The translations under genes and the position numbers were made by a program. From the IMG/VR virus record IMGVR_UViG_3300049846_003238, positions 1-21,189 of that record: a stretch of DNA of 21,189 nucleotides; one strand, given 5' to 3'. Of the stretch, positions 1-7,167 are shown piece by piece (positions within the stretch are counted from its first letter, which is position 1; each line of letters starts with the position of its first letter). Source of the DNA: a virus. Below the pieces are notes generated by a model. The model ran no database searches, was not told the origin of the DNA, and was given only the letters and a program-made list of their open reading frames with translations.

Positions 1-1320
1 AGTATTAATATCTACTTGCATAGTTTTTCCAGAAATGGAAAGAATTGTGCAATATTTTTTATTAATTTGAGTCATTCCAACTACATCTCGTATATAAATA
101 CGCTTTCCAACATAAAATCCGGCAGCTAAAACGTCATAAGAGCATGTAATTGTGGCAGTTGTAGCTTTGTTAATACCAACAATTTGTAAACGCTTTCCAT
201 TTATCAAAACACTGAATCTACCGGCATTTTTAAATTTATTTCCAAATATTTTAAGATCTTTACCTCCATTAATTATTTGAATGGCGTGTGGAGAGTTGCC
301 TTCTCCAATAACATTGCTGCTATACAAGCCGTTTTCTACATTATTAATAGAAATAGCTTGATCGTAAAAATTATTTATGAAATTAGAATTAACTACGAAT
401 TCACCTTTATTGGTTTTGTCGTTATATGTTTCAATTCCTATTGAGCAACCATCTATAATATTATCTGTTATAGAAATAACTCCATTTCCAAAAGCGCTAA
501 TAGCAAACGATTTTATATTTCTTATTATATTTTTACTAATTACCGCATTTCTATTTCCATCTGTATTTACTGGATTATCTTGACTATTCCAGTACTCGAT
601 ACCATGTCTATCTAAGCCCCAAATTCTATTTTCTGTAATAATTGCGCCGTCTGCATAATTACCTATCCAAATTGCATTTGATAAAACAGGATGTTGTTGA
701 TTTTTATATCTTCCAGCTATTCTATTATTCTTTAAAGATGTATCTAGTAGTCTCCAATTTAAATGAATTGCTGTATGTGTAAATCCATAAAAATGACAAT
801 CTTCAATTAATAAATCGTTTAACCAAAAAGCATCTGTTGAACCCGGCCATCTCCATACTCCGCCAAGCGTATTTAAAAATTTACAACCAACTATTTTTAA
901 TCCCGAAGTATCTGCCACTCCATTATCTATTCTGATCGCAATACCCCCACTTTCTGAATCCTTAGTTAAAGGATGTCCTCCATCAATAGTTAAATTTACA
1001 AATTGGCAATTTTTTGCCTCAACTTTAAAAATGTCGACATATAAATCACTGCTTGTTCTATGAGAATTTATAATTTTCGCTTTATCAGATAATCCTACAA
1101 TTTTAGTTTCGTCTCCATTAAGAATTAAACTTTCATTTACTGCTATAGGTGAATCTATTAAAATTATTTTATTTTTTTCTAATGCCCGTTGCAAAGAAAG
1201 CTGATTATCTACAAATACATAAGATAATTCAGGTTGTGGTAAAGGGCTGGGAGCTGGAGTTAAACCTGTAAATAAATCTCCAAACTCTTTAATCCAATTG
1301 GCAACTTCTATAGGGCTCAT
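1..1320 (-). CDS. Beta-helix tail spike or fibre protein, 3' part beyond window
   Basis: The frame is open from an ATG at 1320 to the left edge (440 codons, no stop), so this is the N-terminal part of a larger protein. After a short N-terminal segment with a proline-rich linker (about residues 20-32), residues 35-370 read as a right-handed parallel beta-helix. Short Asn-, Ile- and Gly-rich coils recur, such as NNRI, ENRIWG, SKNIIRNI and NKFKNAG, as in pectate-lyase-like and NosD-like folds. Residues about 378-440 resemble the FCCH-type small beta domain seen in phage tail proteins, with a GINKA...GMTQIN pattern. Phage proteins of this build usually bind or depolymerise host surface glycans; no catalytic residues could be assigned. 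It lies 63 bases downstream of the glycosyltransferase operon. The fold call is firm; the role as receptor-binding protein is inference. Confidence 0.8.
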   Translation of the reverse strand, partial: MSPIEVANWIKEFGDLFTGLTPAPSPLPQPELSYVFVDNQLSLQRALEKNKIILIDSPIAVNESLILNGDETKIVGLSDKAKIINSHRTSSDLYVDIFKVEAKNCQFVNLTIDGGHPLTKDSESGGIAIRIDNGVADTSGLKIVGCKFLNTLGGVWRWPGSTDAFWLNDLLIEDCHFYGFTHTAIHLNWRLLDTSLKNNRIAGRYKNQQHPVLSNAIWIGNYADGAIITENRIWGLDRHGIEYWNSQDNPVNTDGNRNAVISKNIIRNIKSFAISAFGNGVISITDNIIDGCSIGIETYNDKTNKGEFVVNSNFINNFYDQAISINNVENGLYSSNVIGEGNSPHAIQIINGGKDLKIFGNKFKNAGRFSVLINGKRLQIVGINKATTATITCSYDVLAAGFYVGKRIYIRDVVGMTQINKKYCTILSISGKTMQVDINT

Positions 1321-1337
1321 AACAAATATTATTTATG

Positions 1338-1349
1338 TATCTATAGATA
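1338..1349. promoter_or_regulatory. 12-bp perfect palindrome upstream of tail protein
   Basis: TATCTATAGATA is a perfect 12-base inverted repeat lying 18 bases upstream of the tail protein start at 1320, in the 63-base gap after the glycosyltransferase gene. It could be an operator or part of a promoter region, but it is AT-only apart from one C and one G, so chance is possible. Confidence 0.25.
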
Positions 1350-1383
1350 ATTTACACCTGAATTACAGCTATTATCTTGGCTA

Positions 1384-2490
1384 TTATGTTTTTAAATTTT
1401 GTTTATACAGATTTAAATTAGACAATATTCTCTCTCTGTGTTCCAAGGGTGTATGAGGATTAGCCAATAACTTTTGACAAGCTTGTAAACCTATTTCATG
1501 TCTATTTACATAAAAAGCTGTGGCCCCAACTTCGTCCAGCATTCTCCATGAATAGCAATCTTCTTCTACAAACAAACTGTTTCTAGGTAATGGTATATTT
1601 ACTCCTGCGTTTGCATAAATAAATGCTTTCTTAGAGTTTCCATTTAAACGAAAATATAAAGAAAGTTTACATAGAGATTCTGCTCTATGAGGGCAAGCTT
1701 CATATGCATTTATATATGCTTCTACAATTTCTTTTTCTGGTCTTTTTAAAATCTCCCTACACATTCCTATCTTATACCAAGAATAGAAAATTTCTTCTTC
1801 CCAAGCTCCAAGTTCAACACGTTTTAAAAATTCTATTTCTGCTAATTCAAAATACTCCGCGTCAAATGCAGACTGTGCGGCATAAAATTGTTTGCGAGGC
1901 TGATTGGGATTTTCAATTAAATATTTTTTTAGAAATAAATAGTCTTTTGTATATTTTTCTCTAGAGCTTCCAGCTGATAAAAGTCTTCCTCCAGCAGCTC
2001 TTGCTGTCCATTTATAATCACCATTTAAATCACCAATTTTAACTTCTCCGTCACACGTTGCATATTCATGCAGAGGTTCTTCATAACGCCATTTTTTATT
2101 TTTTAAATTAAAAATTTGTACCCGTTTCCAAGATACAGAACCGGAACTCATCACTACATTGTAAGCGTCATATCGACTATCAAGAGAGCGAATTGGAAAA
2201 TTTCCGGAAATACTATCATCGGCGTCAATCATCAGCGCCCATTGAGTTTTTCCGTAACAAGCTTGTAGGGCTAACGAGCGATTGTGTCCAAAATCAACCC
2301 ATTTATGATCTAAAATTTCACCTTTGATGCCGCGAGCATTAAAAAAAGAAGCTATTACCTCTTTCGTATTATCTGTAGAGCCAGTATCACATATCACATA
2401 GTAATCTATATACGGCGCTACAGAAGAAAGGCACCTCTCTAAGTTAGGTGCCTCGTTCTTAACTATCATAGTTAAGGTTAAAAAATGCAT
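1384..2490 (-). CDS. GT2 family glycosyltransferase with TPR-like C-terminus
   Basis: A 368-residue protein with an N-terminal GT-A glycosyltransferase domain of family 2. MIVKNE at residues 8-13 and DTGSTD at 35-40 form the nucleotide-sugar binding start, WVDFGHNRSLA at 64-74 follows, and a metal-binding IDADD lies at 88-92. Residues about 200-368 are helical and look like tetratricopeptide-type repeats, as in many bacterial SPBc2-type glycosyltransferases. It should transfer a sugar from a nucleotide-sugar donor; donor and acceptor cannot be read from the sequence. Its ATG shares one base with the stop of the upstream FN3-like gene (TAATG), so it is probably translationally coupled. It is the last gene of the accessory operon. 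The family is confident; whether the target is DNA, a phage protein or host glycan is unknown. Confidence 0.88.
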   Translation of the reverse strand: MHFLTLTMIVKNEAPNLERCLSSVAPYIDYYVICDTGSTDNTKEVIASFFNARGIKGEILDHKWVDFGHNRSLALQACYGKTQWALMIDADDSISGNFPIRSLDSRYDAYNVVMSSGSVSWKRVQIFNLKNKKWRYEEPLHEYATCDGEVKIGDLNGDYKWTARAAGGRLLSAGSSREKYTKDYLFLKKYLIENPNQPRKQFYAAQSAFDAEYFELAEIEFLKRVELGAWEEEIFYSWYKIGMCREILKRPEKEIVEAYINAYEACPHRAESLCKLSLYFRLNGNSKKAFIYANAGVNIPLPRNSLFVEEDCYSWRMLDEVGATAFYVNRHEIGLQACQKLLANPHTPLEHRERILSNLNLYKQNLKT

Positions 2491-2816
2491 TATTCTTTAA
2501 CTCTTAAATTCTGCAATGCTACCGGAGCTTGAATAGTTAATTCATTACTCTTTGGACCTTCAACGCTCAAATTATTAATCGCTGATACGGCGTATGTAGT
2601 AGTTACACTTTTAGCTGGAAGATTAAAAACTTTACCAGACGTAACTCGCCAAATTGGCTTCCAAGTCACAGATGTTCCAGATATAACCTTCTCATACACA
2701 ATGTATGCCACAATGTTTGCTGTAGAAGGGTTTGGATCATCCCAAGTAATTTCTGGCTTTGCTATTGCAGCGCCACTTAACAAGAGAGATAGTAGTGTTA
2801 CTTTTAACGTTCTCAT
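2490..2816 (-). CDS. Small secreted FN3-like protein
   Basis: A 108-residue protein with a clear Sec signal peptide: basic MRTLK, a hydrophobic stretch LLSLLLSGAAIA, and likely cleavage after AIA at about residue 19. The remaining roughly 89 residues look like one fibronectin type III fold: ITWDDPNP at the start, a central YIVYEK strand, TTTYAVSAINN in the usual position of the F strand, and SNELTI at the end. There is no lipobox and no second membrane segment, so the mature protein should be soluble in the periplasm or outside the cell. It lies 3 bases after a small ORF and overlaps the next glycosyltransferase. A role at the surface of the infected cell is possible, but the function is unknown. 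Confidence 0.75.
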   Translation of the reverse strand: MRTLKVTLLSLLLSGAAIAKPEITWDDPNPSTANIVAYIVYEKVISGTSVTWKPIWRVTSGKVFNLPAKSVTTTYAVSAINNLSVEGPKSNELTIQAPVALQNLRVKE

Positions 2817-2819
2817 ATA

Positions 2820-3023
2820 TTATATACAGTTATTGTTGTCTAATGTGTTTAGAATTTGTTTTAAAGTTTCAATTTTTCCTTTGTTTATAAAATATTTGGC
2901 ATTTCGTAGATTTTGCCAGCCCTCTTCTTCTAATTTTAAAAAGTGCAGCTGCCAACGCAAAGCTTTTACTTCCTTATTAGAAATAATATGAAATCCAAGC
3001 AGTTGGCAGATAAACCGTATCAT
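2820..3023 (-). CDS. Small hypothetical protein (67 aa)
   Basis: A 67-residue ORF fitted exactly between its neighbours: one base after the TGA of the glycosyltransferase-methyltransferase fusion and 3 bases before the FN3-like ATG. This spacing is the main support for its being real. The N-terminus MIRFICQLLGFHII is weakly hydrophobic; the rest is charged and probably helical (KALRWQLHFLKLEEEGWQNL). No known motif was recognised. It could be a small peripheral membrane protein. Confidence 0.6.
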   Translation of the reverse strand: MIRFICQLLGFHIISNKEVKALRWQLHFLKLEEEGWQNLRNAKYFINKGKIETLKQILNTLDNNNCI

Positions 3024-3024
3024 A

Positions 3025-4236
3025 TCAAATATTAATTACACCCGGAAATCTATTTCCGGATTTTAGAGCTATCAACCTCACGTTTGTTATAGCAATATTT
3101 TCTGGAAACATGGATGTTTTCTTATAATTCTCAACAAAACGAATAGAATTATTGTTTATATATGACGCTTGTTCTTTTCTTGTATAATAATTAAAACTAT
3201 TTTCATTCCAGAAACTTACATGGGTTGGATCTTGCCAAGCACCTCTACCATCAGTCGACGGAACTTCGATAAAAGCCCAACCCCCATTAGATAATACTCT
3301 ATGTATTTCACTCATTATCTTAATAGGATCTTTGAATAGCTGAATAGAGTGACTGAGATTTATAACACCAACTGACGAATTGTCAAGCGGAATCTTCTCT
3401 ATATTTGTTAATACTTTTTCACATCCATTTTTTACATCTAGTCTGGGATTCAAATCTACTACTTTTAATTTGTTATTTTTCGCATCTTTAACAGCTAAAT
3501 CCCAAATGTATTTATCCCCTAATTCAACAGTCACTTGTTGAATTAAATCGCTTCTTTGAAGCCAGTTGTTGTCCCCTGTAATACGATAAATATACAAAAC
3601 TTCTGGAATGTGAACCATTTTTGTAGCTAAAAATGTTCTAATCATTAATTCATGATCGTCACAAACTGAATAATCTGGATTGTGACCCTTGAGAGATAAG
3701 TATAAAGTAGTTCTCCATGCCCGCACATGATCGGGCGCGTACCAAATATATTGCAAGCTATGACTTGTTGGAGCAAAAGTATTCATAGCATATAAGCTTT
3801 TGCCTTTCCAATTGAATTTAGAATATGTCCATCCAATACTTGGATTATAAGGTTGAAATGAGTCTTGATGGTGATAAACAGCGCTATTACTGTAAGCAAA
3901 TCCTACGGAAGGATCTTGAAATGCGGATACTAATTTCTCAAGGCAGTTTGGAGTAATCATGTCATCATGATCTACTTCGACTAAAATTTCTCCAAGCCCT
4001 AGCATAAAAGCATTTTTTTTGATTTCTCCTATAGATTGAGAAAAATTAGAAGCTCTGAAAATTTTAATACGAGCATCTCCGAATCGAATAATTGGAGGCA
4101 AGTCAACTTCCGAAGCTTCACCATTCAAATATATAACCCATTCCCAATTAGTGTAAGACTGATTTTTTATACAGTCGTACAGATCTAATAAAAAAGCATT
4201 TTGTAAATTGGTTGGAGTTATAATACTACATTTCAT
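3025..4236 (-). CDS. GT2 glycosyltransferase fused to a methyltransferase-like domain
   Basis: A 403-residue two-domain protein. Residues 1-230 form a GT-A glycosyltransferase: SIITPTN at 4-10, QSYTNWEWVIYLNGE at 26-40, metal-binding VDHDD at 88-92 and CDDHELMIR at 192-200. Residues about 255-365 match the C-terminal half of a class I SAM-dependent methyltransferase (Methyltransf_11 type): PLDNSSVGVINLSHSIQLF, then IHRVLSNGGWAFIEVPS and DGRGAWQDPTHVSFWNENS. The glycine-rich SAM-binding motif I normally expected near residue 260 is reduced to VVDLNPRLD, so methyl transfer may be lost or use an altered pocket. It overlaps the upstream Mom-like gene by 4 bases. It probably acts on a glycan; the substrate is unknown. 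Confidence 0.85.
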   Translation of the reverse strand: MKCSIITPTNLQNAFLLDLYDCIKNQSYTNWEWVIYLNGEASEVDLPPIIRFGDARIKIFRASNFSQSIGEIKKNAFMLGLGEILVEVDHDDMITPNCLEKLVSAFQDPSVGFAYSNSAVYHHQDSFQPYNPSIGWTYSKFNWKGKSLYAMNTFAPTSHSLQYIWYAPDHVRAWRTTLYLSLKGHNPDYSVCDDHELMIRTFLATKMVHIPEVLYIYRITGDNNWLQRSDLIQQVTVELGDKYIWDLAVKDAKNNKLKVVDLNPRLDVKNGCEKVLTNIEKIPLDNSSVGVINLSHSIQLFKDPIKIMSEIHRVLSNGGWAFIEVPSTDGRGAWQDPTHVSFWNENSFNYYTRKEQASYINNNSIRFVENYKKTSMFPENIAITNVRLIALKSGNRFPGVINI

Positions 4237-4877
4237 ATTTTATTATTTTTTGGACGCCAAGTGGATAAGTTTAACTTATTTAAAATATTTTTCTTGTCTT
4301 TTCTATTTGCATGAATAAAAAAATACCTTTTTTTACTAGATCTTTTTTCCTTATATAGTAAATCTCCGTATTTTTCCTTCATCTTCGATAACTTATTTTT
4401 TGAATGTTTAAATTCTCTAAAAAGTGTACTTTGATGTAAATGTTCTTTCCCCTTAACCTTCCAGTCAAAGTGATAGCTTTCGCTTTCGCCGCCATCTTGG
4501 AAATTAGATGCTTTATAAATAGTACCGATATGGTCAACAAATGTATCGGCGTAAGAAACAATTATTAAAGGCTGAGGAAGTAGTTTTATTGAATTAGATA
4601 TCAATATACTTGCTTCATTTTTTATATTATTTTTTAAAAAAAGCCTGTTTAATTCTATAACTATATTGGCATATTCTACTCCAGCCAAACTCTTTTTGAC
4701 AGCTGGAGAGGAAGGTGTCCCGTATGATACAGCTCCAACTAATTCATCTTTACAAAATAAACCAAACAAGAATGATATTCTAGGCCACTTATGTAAGTAA
4801 TGCCCTTTTAGAAAAAAATCTTTAGCGGCTTCTCTATCTATCGCTTTTACGCAATAATCTTCTTTTTTAGCTTCCAT
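4233..4877 (-). CDS. Mom-like DNA adenine modification protein (GNAT-like)
   Basis: A 214-residue protein matching the Mom family of phage Mu, whose members replace DNA adenine with a carbamoylmethyl-type modified adenine and so block many host restriction enzymes. Visible family hallmarks are GHYLHKWP at residues 25-32, FGLFCKDELVGAVSYG at 38-53, the IELNRLFL core at 74-81, and the signature SYADTFVDHIGTIYKASNF at 108-126. The C-terminal third is Lys-rich, suiting a DNA-binding protein. Its start overlaps the upstream conserved gene by 11 bases, and AGAAG lies upstream as a possible ribosome site. It is in the operon with the consensus sigma70 promoter, so early expression is likely. The family call is strong; the exact chemistry in this phage is inferred. 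Confidence 0.85.
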   Translation of the reverse strand: MEAKKEDYCVKAIDREAAKDFFLKGHYLHKWPRISFLFGLFCKDELVGAVSYGTPSSPAVKKSLAGVEYANIVIELNRLFLKNNIKNEASILISNSIKLLPQPLIIVSYADTFVDHIGTIYKASNFQDGGESESYHFDWKVKGKEHLHQSTLFREFKHSKNKLSKMKEKYGDLLYKEKRSSKKRYFFIHANRKDKKNILNKLNLSTWRPKNNKI

Positions 4878-5313
4878 TCATAATAACTTCTGCGCGTAAT
4901 TTAAGTTCTTCCGCCTCTGAATCTGTTACCGTATAAATATAACTATTTATGATATGTTGTGTGGCAGGTAATCCAGATATTTCTGATATAACAGAAGACT
5001 TGTTTCGAGCGTCGTCTATTAAACTGTGTATTTGTTGTATAGCCTGTTGTATATGAGGCCCATTTGGACCTTCTGATATATCTATGTGAATAGTTAGTTT
5101 CCCAAACTTAGATTTTACTTGGGCTAATTTTATATCTAAATTAACTTTTTTTACTATTTTTTCTATGGAATTTAAGGTATCATCTAACAAAGCATACCAT
5201 CCATCACCACAATCGAAACCCCATGCCATACATGTATTTTTGGGGTCTCCTTTATAATCTCTACATAATTGTGGGTATTTATTTCGTAAACTTAACTCTA
5301 GCTCTTCTTTCAT
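4867..5313 (-). CDS. Conserved phage hypothetical protein
   Basis: A 148-residue protein of a pattern I recognise from many tailed-phage hypotheticals: an early KYPQLCRDY, a CGDGWYALLDD motif at about residues 35-45, and a VKSKFGKLTIHI strand near 67-78, equivalent to the KEKFG-LR motif of that family. The family has no established function. Here the second half lacks the cysteine-rich zinc finger often present in relatives. Its ATG overlaps the stop of the cREC gene (ATGA), and GGAG lies 11 bases upstream as a good ribosome site. Position in an operon with Mom-like and cREC genes makes a nucleic-acid or counter-defence role possible, but this is context only. Confidence 0.75.
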   Translation of the reverse strand: MKEELELSLRNKYPQLCRDYKGDPKNTCMAWGFDCGDGWYALLDDTLNSIEKIVKKVNLDIKLAQVKSKFGKLTIHIDISEGPNGPHIQQAIQQIHSLIDDARNKSSVISEISGLPATQHIINSYIYTVTDSEAEELKLRAEVIMNGS

Positions 5314-5765
5314 TTTTTATTACTCCATGATTTTCGTCGTTCTAAAATTTCATCGGCTTTATCAAAAATTAAATCAACTGAATGAGTCCCTATTAGCCTA
5401 TCTTGCCCTAATACATTAATGATATTATCTCTTCCCTTTTCATTTAAAGAGTGCACTAAATATTTAGGTATTTGTTTGTTATTTTTTTCACACCATTGTT
5501 TTAAAAAAACAGCACAGTGATAACCTGTTTTTTCAATAACTTTATTATAATCAAAAGCTTCTTGATTGGTATTGCATCTAATACATTCGAAAGTGCTCGA
5601 CCTATCTAAGTCGTGATCGAAAGATATTATTTTAAATTCTTGAGACTCAACAGCTTCCACAAACGATTCAAAGTTGCGAACTATCATCCAATTTGTAGCA
5701 TTGTAATCGTAATTAACCCAATGCACAGTTGTAGGCCATCTTTCATCATCTAAAAATAGATTCAT
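5310..5765 (-). CDS. Cyclic-phosphate-processing receiver-domain (cREC-like) protein
   Basis: A 151-residue protein from the ATG at 5765. It has the features of the cyclic-phosphate-processing receiver-like domain: FLDDERWP at residues 4-11, an acidic FDHDLD at 49-54, and a VHSLN...GRDNI segment at 104-114. The family is predicted to handle cyclic-phosphate ends of RNA or related ligands, and its members occur in RNA-repair and polyvalent phage proteins. A longer frame starts at 5807, but the 5765 ATG overlaps the stop of the upstream zinc-finger gene as ATGA and begins right before the first core strand, so it was chosen. It overlaps the next gene by 4 bases. Domain assignment is good; a role in repairing host-cleaved RNA is inference. 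Confidence 0.78.
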   Translation of the reverse strand: MNLFLDDERWPTTVHWVNYDYNATNWMIVRNFESFVEAVESQEFKIISFDHDLDRSSTFECIRCNTNQEAFDYNKVIEKTGYHCAVFLKQWCEKNNKQIPKYLVHSLNEKGRDNIINVLGQDRLIGTHSVDLIFDKADEILERRKSWSNKK

Positions 5766-5941
5766 GATTTCTTTTTGTTTCTCCAGTCTCGTAGATTTTG
5801 TCTGCATTTTTCTTTGTTCTCTTGTCTATATCGCTTGGAATATTCTCTTTGACACTCTTTGCAAAAAGTTTGTAATTTGCCCCGATTCCAAGAAAAAAAA
5901 GATGGATCTAAAGATCTTTTACAACAACTACATGTTTTCAT
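5762..5941 (-). CDS. Small zinc-finger protein (59 aa)
   Basis: A short frame not obvious from length alone. It reads as 59 residues beginning MKTCSCCKRSLDPSFF and contains two cysteine pairs, one at residues 4-7 and one at 27-30 (FCKECQREYSKRY), followed by a strongly basic tail. This is the layout of small phage zinc-ribbon proteins related to the zinc-binding part of HNH or endonuclease VII-like proteins, without the nuclease. Both ends are ATGA overlaps: its ATG with the stop of the GT4 gene and its TGA with the start of the cREC gene, which strongly supports it. It probably binds nucleic acid; the function is unknown. Confidence 0.85.
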   Translation of the reverse strand: MKTCSCCKRSLDPSFFSWNRGKLQTFCKECQREYSKRYRQENKEKCRQNLRDWRNKKKS

Positions 5942-7035
5942 TTAGCATTTAAAAAAACGTTGTATAATTTAGCAGCCGCACTATTCCAAGAATTGCTGCT
6001 AATGAATAATTTTCTATCCTCAATCATTTTTTGAGGATTATTTTTTTGATTAAAGATGTCCGATATAGCTTTAACCCATTCGTTTAAGTCATTTAATTTC
6101 AATACTGTATCATCTAATCCGCTAAATAAATTTGCATGAGAAACTAATAAGGGGGTAGACGTTTGCAATACAATTCTAGCCATACCGCTAGCCGCATATA
6201 CATCAAAATCTGGTCCGGGTTTATAGGGTAGAACTACAACCGTACTCGTTCTAATGTAAGACATTAAAACTTCATGACTTACAAAACCCCTATCAATAAC
6301 TACGTTATGATTTAGATTTAAATTATTTATTTTTTCAATTAATTGCGCGTATAAAGCATCATGTTCAGATTGACATTTCGGATTCTCTGAAGCAACAATT
6401 AAATACAAAACATCTGGAAATTCTTTTTTAACTTCAGCTATTACATCCAGCATTCCTAAATGGTTTTTATAATTAAATAAAAATCCGGTTTGTAAAATAA
6501 CATGGTTATTCCCTAAATGATTCCAAAGTTTAGGTAATATACTGTTACTACTATCTCCAAAAGAGCAACCGTGATGTACTACATGAATATTTTCTTGATT
6601 TAAGCCTTTGCGAATGAGCGCTTGTTTAGCTTCTTCAGAATGAACAACAACATTCTTGCAAATTGATTCTGTAACAAGCTTATCTTTATGTAGTTCGTAA
6701 ACTGAATGGAAAATACTAACTACTTTGTAAGATTTTAATTTAAAATACGATACAAGATTTGTAAAGTAATATGCTTTTGGGAAGATTCCATACTCATGAC
6801 TGAACAAAACGATATCTGGCTTATAAGCGTCTACAGCGTCTATTAAGTCTAGTTTTGGAAATTCGTTTCTACTCCAACAATAGTTTATTTCATCGCTTGT
6901 TTGTCCATTTTTTTCTGCAAAAAAACGTACATCATACATTTTTTTCAAAGCTAAATAAAGCTGTTCGTTGTATGTGGCTATTCCACACTGAGAATAAATA
7001 TTCCCAATAAATGCGACTTTGAACAATCGATTCAT
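5938..7035 (-). CDS. GT4-type glycosyltransferase (GT-B fold)
   Basis: A 365-residue protein from the ATG at 7035. It begins with a Rossmann strand and the KVAFIGNIYSQCGIATYN motif (residues 6-23), has EYGIFP in the first domain, HHGC at about 154-157, a second-domain start ILQTGFLFNYKNH at 180-192, and the sugar-nucleotide region VVVLPYKPGPDFDVYAASG at 266-284. This is the GT-B organisation of family 4 glycosyltransferases. A longer frame would need a TTG start at 7095 inside the upstream small gene; the ATG at 7035 sits one base after that gene's stop and is preferred. The donor sugar cannot be told. It belongs with the two GT2 enzymes and the pyruvyltransferase in a glycan-building operon. 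Confidence 0.86.
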   Translation of the reverse strand: MNRLFKVAFIGNIYSQCGIATYNEQLYLALKKMYDVRFFAEKNGQTSDEINYCWSRNEFPKLDLIDAVDAYKPDIVLFSHEYGIFPKAYYFTNLVSYFKLKSYKVVSIFHSVYELHKDKLVTESICKNVVVHSEEAKQALIRKGLNQENIHVVHHGCSFGDSSNSILPKLWNHLGNNHVILQTGFLFNYKNHLGMLDVIAEVKKEFPDVLYLIVASENPKCQSEHDALYAQLIEKINNLNLNHNVVIDRGFVSHEVLMSYIRTSTVVVLPYKPGPDFDVYAASGMARIVLQTSTPLLVSHANLFSGLDDTVLKLNDLNEWVKAISDIFNQKNNPQKMIEDRKLFISSNSWNSAAAKLYNVFLNAK

Positions 7036-7036
7036 A

Positions 7037-7165
7037 TTACTTTTTAAAAAACCCCTTAATTTTGTTCTTGGTTTTTCTAATAATAACAAGAACAAAGAAC
7101 CATACTGTAATAATTATATTACAGCTGCTTCCATTTGGAGGTTCACAACAATGCGGTGTCTTCAT
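7037..7165 (-). CDS. Small single-pass membrane peptide (42 aa)
   Basis: A 42-residue frame that exactly fills the space between the pyruvyltransferase stop (2 bases away) and the GT4 start (1 base away). It has a Cys-rich N-terminus MKTPHCCEPPNGSSC, one hydrophobic segment NIIITVWFFVLVII at residues 16-29, and a basic C-terminal tail RKTKNKIKGFFKK. The charge pattern predicts the tail on the cytoplasmic side. It could anchor the neighbouring glycosyltransferase to the membrane, or be a superinfection or lysis-inhibition peptide; nothing in the sequence decides. Confidence 0.65.
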   Translation of the reverse strand: MKTPHCCEPPNGSSCNIIITVWFFVLVIIRKTKNKIKGFFKK

Positions 7166-7167
7166 GC

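Noticed and set aside
93-100. TATAAATA inside the tail protein gene (plus strand)
   Set aside because: Lies in coding sequence on the wrong strand for a unit start; expected by chance in AT-rich DNA.
377-583. 68-codon plus-strand frame
   Set aside because: Antisense to the beta-helix gene; hydrophobic composition arises from the Asn/Ile-rich complementary strand.
4379-4561. 60-codon minus-strand frame inside the Mom-like gene
   Set aside because: Fully inside the Mom-like coding region in another frame with no recognisable features.
5766-5807. Longer start for the cREC gene at 5807
   Set aside because: It would extend 14 residues upstream of the first core strand and overlap the zinc-finger gene; the 5765 ATG forms an ATGA junction with that gene's stop.
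7036-7095. Longer start for the GT4 gene at 7095
   Set aside because: That start is a TTG inside the small membrane peptide gene; the ATG at 7035 immediately after its stop begins the Rossmann strand.
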